A stretch of DNA of 64,000 nt from Pseudomonas congelans. Lineage in GTDB: Bacteria; Pseudomonadota; Gammaproteobacteria; Pseudomonadales; Pseudomonadaceae. Each line of letters begins with the position of its first letter. Positions within the stretch are counted from its first letter, which is position 1. The translations under genes and the position numbers were made by a program. Location of the stretch: positions 592,345 to 656,344 of the forward strand of contig NZ_FNJH01000002.1 of NCBI RefSeq assembly GCF_900103225.1. Direction: 5' to 3'. Of this stretch, positions 7,860 through 17,284 are shown one piece after another. The notes beneath the pieces are model-generated. The model had not been told where the DNA came from, searched no databases, and saw nothing but the letters and a program-made list of their open reading frames with translations.

Positions 7860-10800
7860 ATGGCCGGGGCTCGGTGTCGGCGTGGTGCATCGATCACCCG
7901 GTGGCCACCTTGTTGTTGACCTTCGCCCTGGTACTGCTGGGGGTCATCGCCTTTCCGCGGCTGCCGATCGCGCCCTTGCCGGAAGCGGAATTTCCGACCA
8001 TCCAGGTTACCGCGCAGCTCCCCGGCGCCAGCCCTGAAACCATGGCGTCCTCGGTTGCTACGCCACTGGAAGTGCAGTTCAGTGCGATACCGGGCATGAC
8101 CCAGATGACCTCCAGCAGCGCACTGGGCTCCACCAACCTGACGCTGCAGTTCACGCTCAACAAAAGCATCGACACTGCGGCCCAGGAAGTCCAGGCCGCC
8201 ATCAATACCGCAGCCGGACGCCTGCCGGCCGATCTGCCCAGTCTGCCGACCTGGCGCAAGGTCAACCCGGCCGACAGCCCGGTGCTGATTCTGAGTGTGA
8301 GTTCCAGCCTGATCCCCGGCACAGAGCTGAGCGATGTCACTGAGACCATTCTGGCGCGCCAGCTCAGCCAGATCGAAGGCGTGGGCCAGGTGTTCATCAC
8401 CGGTCAGCAGCGTCCGGCGATTCGTGTCCAGGCCGCCCCCGAGAAACTCGCTGCGCTGGGGCTGACCCTGGCGGACATTCGCCAGGCGGTGCAGCAGACC
8501 AGCCTGAACCTGGCCAAGGGTGCCCTGTATGGCAAGGACAGTATTTCGACCCTGTCTTCCAACGACCAGTTGTTCAAACCGCAGGACTACGCGCAACTGA
8601 TCGTTTCCTACAAAAACGGCGCGCCCGTCCAGCTCAAGGACGTGGCCCGGGTTGTCGCAGGCTCGGAAAACGCCTACGTCAAAGCGTGGTCCGGCGATCA
8701 GCAAGGCGTCAACATCGCTATCTTCCGGCAGCCGGGCGCCAACATTGTCGACACCGTGGACCGTATCCAGCGTGAACTGCCACGCCTGCAGGAAATGCTC
8801 CCGGCCAGCGTCGATGTCTCGGTACTCAACGACCGAACGCGAACCATCCGTGCCTCGCTGCATGAAGTGGAACTGACCCTGATGATCGCGGTGCTGCTGG
8901 TGGTGGCAGTCATGGCGCTGTTCCTGCGCCAGCTGTCAGCCACCCTGATCGTCAGTGCGGTACTCGGGGTCTCGCTGATTGCCAGCTTTGCGATGATGTA
9001 CCTGTTCGGCTTCAGCCTGAACAACCTGACACTGGTGGCCATCGTGGTCGCGGTCGGTTTCGTGGTGGACGACGCCATCGTGGTGGTCGAGAACATCCAC
9101 CGTCACCTTGAAGCGGGCCAGGGCATGCGCGAGGCCGCGATAAAGGGCTCCGGAGAAATCGGCTTTACCGTGGTATCGATCAGCTTCTCGCTGGTGGCGG
9201 CGTTCATTCCGTTGTTGTTCATGGGCGGCGTGGTCGGGCGACTGTTCAAGGAATTCGCGCTGACCGCAACGGCGACCATTCTTATTTCGGTGGTCGTCTC
9301 CCTGACCCTCGCGCCGACCCTGGCCGCCCTGTTCATGCGCGCGCCCACCCATCATCCGCATCAGAAACCGGGGTTCGGTGAGCGCCTGCTCGCCTCCTAC
9401 GAGCGTGGCTTGCGCAAGGCACTGGCGCATCAGCGACTGATGCTTGGCGTGTTCGGCCTGACCCTGGCGCTGGCAGTGGTCGGTTACGTTCTCATACCCA
9501 AAGGCTTCTTTCCGGTCCAGGACACCGCTTTTGCACTCGGGACCACCGAGGCGGCTGCCGATATCTCCTACCCGGACATGGTGGAAAAACACCTGGAACT
9601 GGCAAAGATCGTCGGCGCGGACCCTGCCGTGCTGGCGTTCTCGCATTCGGTAGGTGTTTCAGGCAGCAACCAGACCATCGCCAACGGCCGCTTCTGGATT
9701 TCGCTCAAACCGCGCTCCGAACGCGATGTGTCGGTCAGTGAGTTCATCGACCGCCTGCGCCCCAAGCTGGCCAAGGTTCCGGGCATCGTCCTGTATCTGC
9801 GCGCCGGGCAGGACATCAACCTCAGCTCCGGCCCAAGCCGCAGTCAGTACCAGTACGTGCTCAAGAGCAACGACGGCGAATTGCTCAACACCTGGACGCA
9901 ACGGCTGACTGAAAAACTGCGCAGCAACCCGGCGTTTCGTGACATGTCCAACGACTTGCAACTGGGTGGCAGCGTCACGCACATCGACATCGACCGCAGT
10001 GCTGCCGCGCGCTTCGGCCTGACCACGGCAGACGTCGACCAGGCACTGTACGACGCGTTCGGCCAGCGGCAGATCAGCGAGTATCAGACGGAAGTCAACC
10101 AGTACAAGGTGATCCTTGAACTGGACGCCCAGCAGCGCGGCAAGGCCGAAAGCCTGGCGTACTTCTACCTGCGTTCACCGCTGACCAGCGAAATGGTACC
10201 GCTGTCGGCGCTGGCCAAAGTCAGCGCGCCGCGCATGGGCCCGTTATCGATCAGCCATGACGGGATGTTCCCGGCGGCGAACCTGTCGTTCAACCTGGCA
10301 CCGGGGGTCGCCTTGGGCGATGCCGTGCGCATGCTCGATCAGGCCAAGAACGAAATCGGCATGCCCGCCTCGATCATCGGCAGCTTCCAGGGCGCGGCAC
10401 AGGCGTTCCAGAGTTCGCTGGCCAACCAGCCCTGGCTGATTCTTGCGGCGCTGGTGGCGGTGTACATCATTCTGGGCGTGCTCTATGAAAGCTTCGTGCA
10501 CCCGCTGACCATTATCTCTACCCTGCCCTCGGCAGGTATCGGCGCACTGTTGCTGCTGTGGATGATGGGCCAGGACTTCTCGATCATGGCCCTGATCGGC
10601 GTGGTGCTGCTGATCGGTATCGTCAAAAAGAACGGTATTCTGCTGGTGGACTTTGCCTTGCAGGCCCAGCGCGAGCAGGGCCTCACGCCGCACGAGGCCA
10701 TTTATGAAGCCTGCATCACCCGCTTCCGGCCGATTATCATGACCACCCTCGCCGCCCTGCTCGGCGCGCTGCCGCTGATGCTCGGTTTCGGGGTCGGTGC

Positions 10801-10960
10801 CGAGTTGCGTCAGCCGCTGGGGATTGCCGTGGTCGGCGGCCTGCTGGTGAGCCAGATGCTCACCCTGTTCACGACGCCGGTCATTTATCTGCAACTGGAG
10901 CGGCTGTTTCATCGACGCCACCCGGCGCCCGGCGCACCGGCGCTGGCCCTGCACAAGTGA
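7856..10960 (+). CDS. RND multidrug efflux permease (MdtB/C-like)
   Basis: A 1034-residue proton-driven RND pump of the inner membrane. The start (CIDHPVATLLLTFALVLLG) is the first membrane helix, followed by the PLPEAEFPTIQVTAQLPGAS porter segment typical of the HAE/Mdt family. The proton-relay aspartates are present in helix 4 (GFVVDDAIVVVENI; D405 and D406). The second half repeats the layout and ends in a helix-12 region before RRHPAPG. The operon adaptor-pump-regulator-kinase lacks its own outer-membrane factor, so a shared OprM/TolC-type duct is presumably used. The substrate cannot be inferred; the CopR/CzcR-like regulators hint at metals or envelope-active compounds, but the pump lacks clear heavy-metal CusA features. 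Confidence 0.93.
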   Translation: MNGRGSVSAWCIDHPVATLLLTFALVLLGVIAFPRLPIAPLPEAEFPTIQVTAQLPGASPETMASSVATPLEVQFSAIPGMTQMTSSSALGSTNLTLQFTLNKSIDTAAQEVQAAINTAAGRLPADLPSLPTWRKVNPADSPVLILSVSSSLIPGTELSDVTETILARQLSQIEGVGQVFITGQQRPAIRVQAAPEKLAALGLTLADIRQAVQQTSLNLAKGALYGKDSISTLSSNDQLFKPQDYAQLIVSYKNGAPVQLKDVARVVAGSENAYVKAWSGDQQGVNIAIFRQPGANIVDTVDRIQRELPRLQEMLPASVDVSVLNDRTRTIRASLHEVELTLMIAVLLVVAVMALFLRQLSATLIVSAVLGVSLIASFAMMYLFGFSLNNLTLVAIVVAVGFVVDDAIVVVENIHRHLEAGQGMREAAIKGSGEIGFTVVSISFSLVAAFIPLLFMGGVVGRLFKEFALTATATILISVVVSLTLAPTLAALFMRAPTHHPHQKPGFGERLLASYERGLRKALAHQRLMLGVFGLTLALAVVGYVLIPKGFFPVQDTAFALGTTEAAADISYPDMVEKHLELAKIVGADPAVLAFSHSVGVSGSNQTIANGRFWISLKPRSERDVSVSEFIDRLRPKLAKVPGIVLYLRAGQDINLSSGPSRSQYQYVLKSNDGELLNTWTQRLTEKLRSNPAFRDMSNDLQLGGSVTHIDIDRSAAARFGLTTADVDQALYDAFGQRQISEYQTEVNQYKVILELDAQQRGKAESLAYFYLRSPLTSEMVPLSALAKVSAPRMGPLSISHDGMFPAANLSFNLAPGVALGDAVRMLDQAKNEIGMPASIIGSFQGAAQAFQSSLANQPWLILAALVAVYIILGVLYESFVHPLTIISTLPSAGIGALLLLWMMGQDFSIMALIGVVLLIGIVKKNGILLVDFALQAQREQGLTPHEAIYEACITRFRPIIMTTLAALLGALPLMLGFGVGAELRQPLGIAVVGGLLVSQMLTLFTTPVIYLQLERLFHRRHPAPGAPALALHK

Positions 10961-10970
10961 GAGTCGCCCG

Positions 10971-11648
10971 ATGCGCGTGCTGATTATCGAAGACGAAGAG
11001 AAAACCGCCGACTACCTGCGTCGGGGTCTGACCGAACAAGGCTATGCCGTGGACGTGGCGCGCGACGGGATCGAAGGCCTGCACCTGGCACTGGAGAATG
11101 ACCATGCGATCGTCATTCTCGACGTGATGCTCCCGGGCCTGGATGGTTTCGGTGTGTTGCGTGCGTTGCGCGCGCGCAAACAGACACCCGTCATCATGCT
11201 GACCGCGCGAGAGCAGGTCGACGACCGCATTCGCGGCCTGCGCGAAGGCGCGGATGATTACCTGGGCAAGCCGTTTTCCTTTCTGGAACTGGTCGCCCGC
11301 CTGCAGGCGTTGACCCGGCGCAGCGGTGGCCACGAGCCGGTGCAGATCACCATTGCCGACCTGTGGATTGACCTGATCAGCCGCAAGGCGACCCGCGCCG
11401 GCCTGCGTCTGGACCTGACCGCCAAGGAGTTTTCGCTACTCAGCGTGCTGGCCCGGCGTCAGGGCGACATTCTCTCCAAGACATCAATTGCCGAAATGGT
11501 CTGGGACATCAACTTCGACAGCGATACCAATGTGGTCGAAGTCGCGATCAAGCGCTTGCGGGCCAAGCTTGATGGGCCTCACGAACACAAGCTGCTGCAC
11601 ACCATTCGCGGCATGGGCTATGTGCTGGAGAACCGCAGTGCGGGTTGA
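10971..11648 (+). CDS. OmpR-family response regulator (CopR/CzcR-like)
   Basis: A 225-residue response regulator. The receiver domain (about 1-115) shows the acidic pair EDEE at 8-11, the phospho-acceptor Asp in VILDVMLPGLDG, and the Thr/Lys motif (MLTAR and GKPFSF). The C-terminal winged helix (about 125-222) ends with the conserved RGMGYVLE. It follows the RND pump by 10 bp and overlaps the sensor kinase by 11 bp. The heavy-metal-type subgroup usually activates the adjacent efflux operon; here it would be autoregulatory because it is part of that operon. Confidence 0.93.
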   Translation: MRVLIIEDEEKTADYLRRGLTEQGYAVDVARDGIEGLHLALENDHAIVILDVMLPGLDGFGVLRALRARKQTPVIMLTAREQVDDRIRGLREGADDYLGKPFSFLELVARLQALTRRSGGHEPVQITIADLWIDLISRKATRAGLRLDLTAKEFSLLSVLARRQGDILSKTSIAEMVWDINFDSDTNVVEVAIKRLRAKLDGPHEHKLLHTIRGMGYVLENRSAG

Positions 11649-13002
11649 TTCGATTGCCCTGCGCCTGAGCGGACTGTTCGCGCTGGTGGCACTGGTGGTC
11701 TTCCTGCTGATCGGCTGGGCCTTGTACCTGCAGGTCGACAAGAGCCTCGACCTGCTGCCCCGCGCCGAGGTGGATGCGCGTTACAGCGTGCTGGAATCGG
11801 CGGTCAATCGTTTCGGCAACCCGGAGCACTGGGGCAAGATCAAGGCCAAGCTCACCTTGCTCAGCGAAGAGGACAAGCGTCTGCGCTTCTGGGTGGTGAG
11901 TGACAATCCGCTCTACGAGTTCGGCAATCCCGGTGCGGACATTCGTCGTTTTGCGCAGGGGCCGCTGGGCATGCACGACCTGAAACTGGCGGATCACCCG
12001 TTTTCGTTCAAAGTGCTGGTCAGCGAGTTTCCGGCCAAGGAACAGCGTCCGGCACTGCGCTTTCTGACCGCCATCGACACCGAGACGTTCTGGCACACGC
12101 AGCACTCGCTGCTGGTCGCCTTGATCAGCCTGGCCTCGCTGGGCATTCTGCTTGCTTCGGCGCTGGGCTACTGGGCCGCGCGGATTGGCCTGCGCCCGCT
12201 GACCAGCCTGTCGCAGGAAGTCCAGAAACTCGCCCCGCCAAGGTTGTCCGGACGCTTGCAGCTGTCGCCGCTGCCACCGGAACTCGAACAATTCGTCGCC
12301 TCGTTCAACTCTACGCTGGAACGTGTCGAGCAAGCCTATTCGAGGCTGGAGTCGTTCAATGCGGATGTGGCGCACGAGCTTCGCTCGCCACTGACCAACC
12401 TGATCGGTCAGACCCAGGTAGCGCTGACCCGCGGCCGCTCTGCCGAGCATTATTTCGAGGTGTTGCAGTCGAACCTCGAAGAGCTGGAGCGCTTGCGTTC
12501 GATCATCAACGACATGCTGTTTCTGGCCAGCGCCGATCAGGGCACCAAGGTCAAGGCACAGACCTGTACCTCGCTGGCCGAAGAGGTCGCGACTACTCTG
12601 GATTACCTGGACTTCATTCTGGAAGACGCGCACGTGCAAGTCCGTGTCAACGGCGATGCCAGCGCGCCGATTGAAAAACCCCACCTGCGCCGCGCGCTGA
12701 TCAATCTGTTGCATAACGCCGTTCAGCATACCGACGCTGGCGAGGTCATTGAAGTCAACATCGAGTCCGGCGATGCCCATGTCACTGTCAGCGTGACCAA
12801 TCCGGGCCTGCAAATCGCTCAAGAACATTTACCCAGACTGTTCGAGCGCTTTTATCGGGTCGATGCCTCACGCAGCAACAGCGGCGCCAATCACGGCCTG
12901 GGGCTGGCCATCGTCAAGGCGATTGCCTTGATGCACGGCGGCACCGTGTTCGTGAACAGCGACAAGGGCGCCAATACCTTCGGCATCCAGTTGCCTCGCT
13001 GA
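11638..13002 (+). CDS. sensor histidine kinase, heavy-metal type (CusS/CopS-like)
   Basis: A 454-residue membrane kinase from the GTG at 11638. The longer open frame from 11488 lies inside the regulator and is not credible. Two membrane helices (about residues 10-30 and 160-185) flank a periplasmic sensor region. A HAMP segment follows, then the H-box (FNADVAHELRSPLTNL; H246), an N-box (RRALINLLHNAVQHT) and G-boxes ending GLGLAIVKAIALMHGG. It partners the overlapping response regulator. The operon arrangement says it senses a compound exported by the RND pump. An 8-bp stem hairpin at 13021-13049 follows the stop. Confidence 0.92.
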   Translation: MRVDSIALRLSGLFALVALVVFLLIGWALYLQVDKSLDLLPRAEVDARYSVLESAVNRFGNPEHWGKIKAKLTLLSEEDKRLRFWVVSDNPLYEFGNPGADIRRFAQGPLGMHDLKLADHPFSFKVLVSEFPAKEQRPALRFLTAIDTETFWHTQHSLLVALISLASLGILLASALGYWAARIGLRPLTSLSQEVQKLAPPRLSGRLQLSPLPPELEQFVASFNSTLERVEQAYSRLESFNADVAHELRSPLTNLIGQTQVALTRGRSAEHYFEVLQSNLEELERLRSIINDMLFLASADQGTKVKAQTCTSLAEEVATTLDYLDFILEDAHVQVRVNGDASAPIEKPHLRRALINLLHNAVQHTDAGEVIEVNIESGDAHVTVSVTNPGLQIAQEHLPRLFERFYRVDASRSNSGANHGLGLAIVKAIALMHGGTVFVNSDKGANTFGIQLPR

Positions 13003-13207
13003 CACCTGAAAATACTGACTACACTGAGCGTTTTCACGGTCCTCAGTGTGCGCCTGTTCGCAGCGTTTTAAATACACTTGCTTTATTCACATTCCCTTCA
13101 TATGGGGCTATAAGGAGCGTGTTATACACGCGTCATAAGTTCCCCACATAAATGATAATTTTATTAACCGGTTATCAAGAATCATTCGTCTGCAGGTAGA
13201 ACAACCG

Positions 13208-14737
13208 ATGGTGGTGTTTGCGTTTTCTCGGCAAGCCCGGCTCAGATGGACCCGTCCGGAGCTGATATTGATCTTTGGCAGCTCGGTTTCAATGCTCGCC
13301 ATTCTGGCGATCGTGGCGTCTTTGCTGGCCCGGGAGCGCGACGACGCAGCACAGACAGCAGCACGTGCAGCGTCCAATATCGTGCGTTTGATCGATGCGG
13401 ACGTCATGCGTAACGCAGAACTTTACGACTCTTCCCTGCAAGGCATGATCAGCGCGTGGCAGCGTCCGGACCTTCAGCAGTTGTCACCTGAACTGCGCCA
13501 ACTTGTTCTGTTTGATCGCTCTACTGCCGCCTCTTACAAGGGCGACCTGGTATTGCTCGATAACCGCGGCGACATATTGGCTGATTCTTTATCTGTCATC
13601 CCTCGACATGACAACTTCTCTGATCGCGCCTATTTCAAGGACCATGCGTTAGACCGCTCTTTGACGTTACATGTCAGCGCGCCGTACAAGACTCGCTGGG
13701 GCTACAAGGACTGGTGCATCAGTTTCAGCCGTCGCATATCAGGGCCCCACGGCGAGTTCATGGGAATCGTAAGCGCGGCGATGCGTCTGGTGTATTTCAA
13801 GCATCTATTCATGAGCCAGAATCTGGGCAGTGACAGCAGCATCAACCTGATCAATACCTCGGGCATTCTGATCGTTCGCTACCCGGAAATGGAAGGCCAG
13901 GAACTGATCGGCAAGGATTACAGCCGCAGCCCCAACTTTCAGCGCATCCTTCAGGAAGGCGATGGCAGCTTTGCCGCGATGTCCACGCAGTTGAACGCTC
14001 GTCGGCTGTACACCTTCTCCCGAGTCGGCAACCTGCCGCTGATCGTCGTCATCGGGCAGTCCGAGGATGAGGTGTATGCCGTCTGGCGGCGCAATGCCTG
14101 GCTGGTCGGCTCGGCCACCAGCGTGTTGTGTCTGGGCATTCTGTGGCTGACCTGGCTGCTGTGTCGCGAGCTGCGAAGACGCCATCGTGCAGAAGATGCG
14201 CTGGCCAGCCTGGCCGCTACAGATGGCCTGACCGGGCTCGACAACCGCCGCCAGCTCGACGAAGCCATGGAAACCGAATGGGCGCGAGCGCAACGCTCTG
14301 GCAAGCAGCTGTCATTGCTGATGATCGACGTAGACCATTTCAAGGCATTCAATGAGCGTCATGGCCATCAGGGTGGAGACGAGGCGCTGCGTCTGATCGC
14401 GCAGACCATCTCCTACTGCATTCGCCGTCCGGGCGACCGGATTGCACGCTATGGCGGCGAAGAGTTCGTGGTTGTGCTGCCGGAAACAGACTTGCCGGGT
14501 GCCATGCTGATCGCGGAAAAAATCCGCAAGGCCGCCGAGTCACTTCCACTGTTCATGAATGCCGAGCATGCCATCACTGTCAGCATCGGGGTCGCTTCGG
14601 AGGTCGTTCGCCAAGGCGACAAACTGGAGGCATTTTTCGGGGTGGCCGACAAGGCGCTGTATCAGGCCAAGGACAATGGGCGTAACCGGGTCGAGTACCG
14701 CAGTTCGGTTGCCCGAAAGGTAACGGACCAGGCTTGA
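13208..14737 (+). CDS. diguanylate cyclase with periplasmic CACHE-like sensor
   Basis: A 509-residue membrane protein. A first helix (about 18-38) and a second (about 298-320) enclose a roughly 260-residue periplasmic region resembling double-CACHE sensors (segments SDRAYFKDHALDRS and WCISFSRRI). The cytoplasmic GGDEF domain is intact: TDGLTGLDNRR, then RPGD five residues ahead of GGEEF (416-420). It should therefore make c-di-GMP and carry an I-site for product inhibition. It stands alone, with 205 bp upstream holding no gene. It ends 20 bp before a bidirectional terminator shared with the convergent DUF2383 gene. The signal sensed is unknown. Confidence 0.93.
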   Translation: MVVFAFSRQARLRWTRPELILIFGSSVSMLAILAIVASLLARERDDAAQTAARAASNIVRLIDADVMRNAELYDSSLQGMISAWQRPDLQQLSPELRQLVLFDRSTAASYKGDLVLLDNRGDILADSLSVIPRHDNFSDRAYFKDHALDRSLTLHVSAPYKTRWGYKDWCISFSRRISGPHGEFMGIVSAAMRLVYFKHLFMSQNLGSDSSINLINTSGILIVRYPEMEGQELIGKDYSRSPNFQRILQEGDGSFAAMSTQLNARRLYTFSRVGNLPLIVVIGQSEDEVYAVWRRNAWLVGSATSVLCLGILWLTWLLCRELRRRHRAEDALASLAATDGLTGLDNRRQLDEAMETEWARAQRSGKQLSLLMIDVDHFKAFNERHGHQGGDEALRLIAQTISYCIRRPGDRIARYGGEEFVVVLPETDLPGAMLIAEKIRKAAESLPLFMNAEHAITVSIGVASEVVRQGDKLEAFFGVADKALYQAKDNGRNRVEYRSSVARKVTDQA

Positions 14738-14754
14738 CGAGCTGCCTTCGGGCA

Positions 14755-14786
14755 TAAAAAAACGCCAGACTGGCTGGCGTTTTTTC
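14755..14786. terminator. bidirectional rho-independent terminator
   Basis: The stem AACGCCAG / CTGGCGTT (14761-14768 with 14774-14781) has a 5-base loop. It is flanked by a run of A on the left and a run of T on the right, so it can terminate the cyclase transcript on the plus strand and the DUF2383 transcript on the minus strand. Confidence 0.85.
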
Positions 14787-14807
14787 GGTTACCGCTGAGG
14801 CATCGAA

Positions 14808-15278
14808 TTACGATGCGGCGCGGGCTGCATCACGCAGTGCTTTTACTTTGTCGTGGTTGGCCAGAACGCCAGCTTGCTGCTTTTCAATCAAAGCAATCAC
14901 GTTAGGGGAAACGTTCTTGGCACGAGCTTTTTCCAGCGCTTCGCGATAAGCCTTCTTGGCGACGTCTTCACCTTTCTCGACTTCTTCCAGTACAGCCTTG
15001 TCGTCGTCGGAAGTAACCATCGACTTCAGGTTGACCCATGCGCGGTGCAGTGCGCCAGATACGCTTGAGGAATCTTCAGGCTTGCCACCCAGTGCGGTGA
15101 CTTCAGCTTGCAGTTCGCGAACGGCAGCGGCAACTTCAGTAGAACGGTTTGCAAGGAACGATTTTACCTGAGCGCTTTTTGCATGTTCTGCGCTGGTGCG
15201 GAAACCTTCTTCGCCGTCTTTGCTGGTTTCGATCAGGTCATTCAGGATAGAGATCGTTTCTTTGTTGATATCAGTCAT
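14808..15278 (-). CDS. DUF2383 / PA2169-family four-helix protein
   Basis: A 156-residue, mostly helical, charged protein without signal or membrane segment. The N-terminus (MTDINKETISILNDLIETSK) and the internal pattern DGEEGFRTSAEH match the PA2169-type ferritin-like DUF2383 family of pseudomonads as I recall it. A Shine-Dalgarno AGGAAA lies before the ATG. Such proteins are associated with stress or stationary phase, but no biochemical function is established. The gene is monocistronic, ending at a shared terminator. The 218 bp upstream (15279-15496), toward the divergent DUF3820 gene, is AT-rich with no clear motif. Confidence 0.8.
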   Translation of the reverse strand: MTDINKETISILNDLIETSKDGEEGFRTSAEHAKSAQVKSFLANRSTEVAAAVRELQAEVTALGGKPEDSSSVSGALHRAWVNLKSMVTSDDDKAVLEEVEKGEDVAKKAYREALEKARAKNVSPNVIALIEKQQAGVLANHDKVKALRDAARAAS

Positions 15279-15496
15279 TTGATAATTTCCTAATGGCAGG
15301 TTGATACGAAAGTGTTCGATGTATAGGTAATTGCAGACACCGTGCCAGTTTTTAATATGAAAATATCAATTTAAAATCAATAACTTACGAAATTTTCACA
15401 ATTGACCGTTCGTGACTTCTGCATGATCTGCCGTTTGGCCTGCATGCAGAATGCACGTATCGTACTGACCGAAAGAGAAACATAGGCCTATCGCTG

Positions 15497-15736
15497 ATGA
15501 ATCCGGAAAAACTCAAGTTGCTGGTGACGCAGGAAATGCCATTTGGCAAATACAAGGGTCGGCTGATCGCTGATTTACCGGGGCATTACCTGAACTGGTT
15601 TGCCCGGGAAGGCTTTCCCAAAGGAGAGTTGGGAGGTTTGTTGGCGCTGATGCAGGAAATCGATCACAACGGCCTTGGCGCGCTACTGGACCCATTGCGC
15701 ACGCGTCCACGTCAGACATTCAAGGACAAGGGATAA
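15497..15736 (+). CDS. DUF3820 family protein
   Basis: A 79-residue protein whose core (MPFGKYKGRLIADLPGHYLNWF) matches the DUF3820 family, annotated in pseudomonads as a putative quorum-sensing-regulated virulence factor. The family name is descriptive and the mechanism is unknown. It is divergent from the DUF2383 gene and convergent with eda. No signal peptide is visible, so it is likely cytoplasmic. Confidence 0.8.
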   Translation: MNPEKLKLLVTQEMPFGKYKGRLIADLPGHYLNWFAREGFPKGELGGLLALMQEIDHNGLGALLDPLRTRPRQTFKDKG

Positions 15737-15757
15737 ACAGAGAGACGGTCAGGGGAG

Positions 15758-15789
15758 AAAAAAACGGTGCTCCGGACCAGGGAGCACCG
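15758..15789 (-). terminator. terminator of the zwf-pgl-eda operon
   Basis: On the minus strand the stem CGGTGCTCC / GGAGCACCG (15789-15765, 7-base loop) is followed by seven T (15764-15758). A second strong hairpin (15821-15849, 12-bp arms with one mismatch) lies between it and the eda stop, so the operon 3' end has two stacked stems. Confidence 0.8.
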
Positions 15790-15860
15790 AAAAGCCATAC
15801 AACCAACAACAACTTCCTTGTCGGAATCAGCCGCAAGGGCTGACTCCGAAATCCTGAAAA

Positions 15861-16535
15861 TCAGTCAAACAGCGCCATTGCCTGCGCAGTCGCTTCCTGG
15901 ATACGACCCCAGTCGCCATTCTTGACCCAGGCGTTATCGATCATCCAGGTGCCGCCTACGCACATGACGTTGGGCAGGGCCATGTAGCTCTTGAGGTTCT
16001 GCTCGTTGACACCGCCAGTGGGGCAGAAACGCACCTCGTTGAACGGCCCGCCCAGAGCCTTGATCGCAGCCACACCACCGCTGATCTCGGCCGGAAACAG
16101 CTTGAAGCGGCGATAACCCATGGCGTAGCCGATCATGATTTCCGAGGCACTGCTAACGCCTGGCAACAGCGGCAGCGGACTGTCGACTGCAGCTTGCAGC
16201 AGGTCTTGCGTACTGCCAGGGGTAACGATGAACTGCGAACCGGCCGCTTCAGCGTCAGCCAGCATCTTGCGGTCCAGGATGGTCCCTGCGCCCACGCACA
16301 ACTCGGGGCGCTGTTCACGCAGGATACGAATCGCGCTCAGGCCGAACGCCGAGCGCAGAGTCACTTCCAGCGCAGTCATGCCGCCAGCGGCCAGTGCATC
16401 GGCCAGCGGCAGTACGTCCTGGTCACGGGCGATGGTAATCACCGGCAGAATCTTCGCCTTGGCGCAGAGTTCGTCGATCTGGGCAATCTTGTTCGCCATG
16501 CTGGTCAGCGGCTGATTATTTTCGTTCTGTGTCAT
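15861..16535 (-). CDS. eda: 2-keto-3-deoxy-6-phosphogluconate aldolase
   Basis: Class I aldolase of 224 residues that cleaves KDPG to pyruvate and glyceraldehyde-3-phosphate, the last Entner-Doudoroff step. Visible signature residues include the ITIARD segment, the Glu in TALEVTLRS and the Schiff-base Lys in RRFKLFPAE. VGAGTILD and CPTGGV form phosphate-binding loops. The open frame extends to 16580, but the ATG at 16535 has AAGGAA eight bases upstream and leaves 35 bp after pgl, so I chose it. It is the last gene of zwf-pgl-eda and is terminated at 15758-15789. Confidence 0.96.
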   Translation of the reverse strand: MTQNENNQPLTSMANKIAQIDELCAKAKILPVITIARDQDVLPLADALAAGGMTALEVTLRSAFGLSAIRILREQRPELCVGAGTILDRKMLADAEAAGSQFIVTPGSTQDLLQAAVDSPLPLLPGVSSASEIMIGYAMGYRRFKLFPAEISGGVAAIKALGGPFNEVRFCPTGGVNEQNLKSYMALPNVMCVGGTWMIDNAWVKNGDWGRIQEATAQAMALFD

Positions 16536-16570
16536 GGCGACGGTTCCTTGTTTGTGGGGCTTATAGGGGC

Positions 16571-17284
16571 TTATGGGCACCAGTAAATCTCGAGAGACGG
16601 GTTGAGAAAGGCACGCACCGGCATCTCGGCGAGGTCATCGCCTGCCAGCGCGGTGCGCAGGGTGTCGAGTTTGGCCTGACCGGACACCGACAGAATCGAT
16701 GAGCGCGCCGACGCCAGCAGGCGGCGGGTCAGGGTCAGGCGCTGGTGCGGCACGCTCGGTGCGAGCATGGGCAGGCAGCGGCGCTCGCCTTGCAGGTCAA
16801 GGGCTTCGTTCAGATTCGGGCTGTTGGGGAACAGCGATGCGGTATGCCCGTCGTCGCCCATGCCCAGAATCAGTACATCGATGGGTGGCAGCTCGGCCAG
16901 CGTTTGATCGGCAGCCTGCGCTGCTTCCTCGACACTGCTCGCCACGTTGTACAGGCCGAGAAACTTCGCCTTCGCCGCAGGCCCCTGCAGCAAGTGACGC
17001 TGCAGCAGGCCCGCATTGCTGTCGGCATGTTCGGTCGGCACGAAACGCTCGTCTGCGAGACTGATGACGACCTTCGACCACTCCAGCGGCTGTGCCGCCA
17101 GACGCTGGAAGAAGGCGACCGGACTGCGCCCCCCGGACACTACCAGAGTCGCCAGACCGTTCTCACTGATCGCCTGTTTCAGGCGCTCGGCGACAGTTTC
17201 AGCCAGTGCATCGGCCAGTTGCTGCGCAGTGTCGAAATCATGTGCTGCCAGCCCTGCTGGCAGCTTGAGGTCACATATCGCCAT
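16571..17284 (-). CDS. pgl: 6-phosphogluconolactonase
   Basis: A 237-residue cytoplasmic enzyme hydrolysing 6-phosphogluconolactone to 6-phosphogluconate. Family motifs seen are VVSGGRSP (phosphate loop), [10 protein letters not shown] and the [15 protein letters not shown] block. It overlaps the end of zwf by 14 bp, so translation is coupled and the lactone made by Zwf is immediately processed. Length is normal for the bacterial DevB-type enzyme. Confidence 0.96.
   Translation of the reverse strand: MAICDLKLPAGLAAHDFDTAQQLADALAETVAERLKQAISENGLATLVVSGGRSPVAFFQRLAAQPLEWSKVVISLADERFVPTEHADSNAGLLQRHLLQGPAAKAKFLGLYNVASSVEEAAQAADQTLAELPPIDVLILGMGDDGHTASLFPNSPNLNEALDLQGERRCLPMLAPSVPHQRLTLTRRLLASARSSILSVSGQAKLDTLRTALAGDDLAEMPVRAFLNPSLEIYWCP

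Noticed and set aside
11488-11637. Upstream extension of the sensor kinase frame
   Set aside because: It lies inside the response regulator gene in another frame and translates to low-complexity sequence; the GTG at 11638 is the credible start.
13021-13049. Rho-independent terminator after the RND operon
   Set aside because: The 8-bp stem has a 13-base loop and no T-run on either side; mentioned only as a hairpin in the kinase entry.
16536-16580. Longer eda start at 16580
   Set aside because: It would overlap pgl and lacks a ribosome site, while the ATG at 16535 has a strong one.
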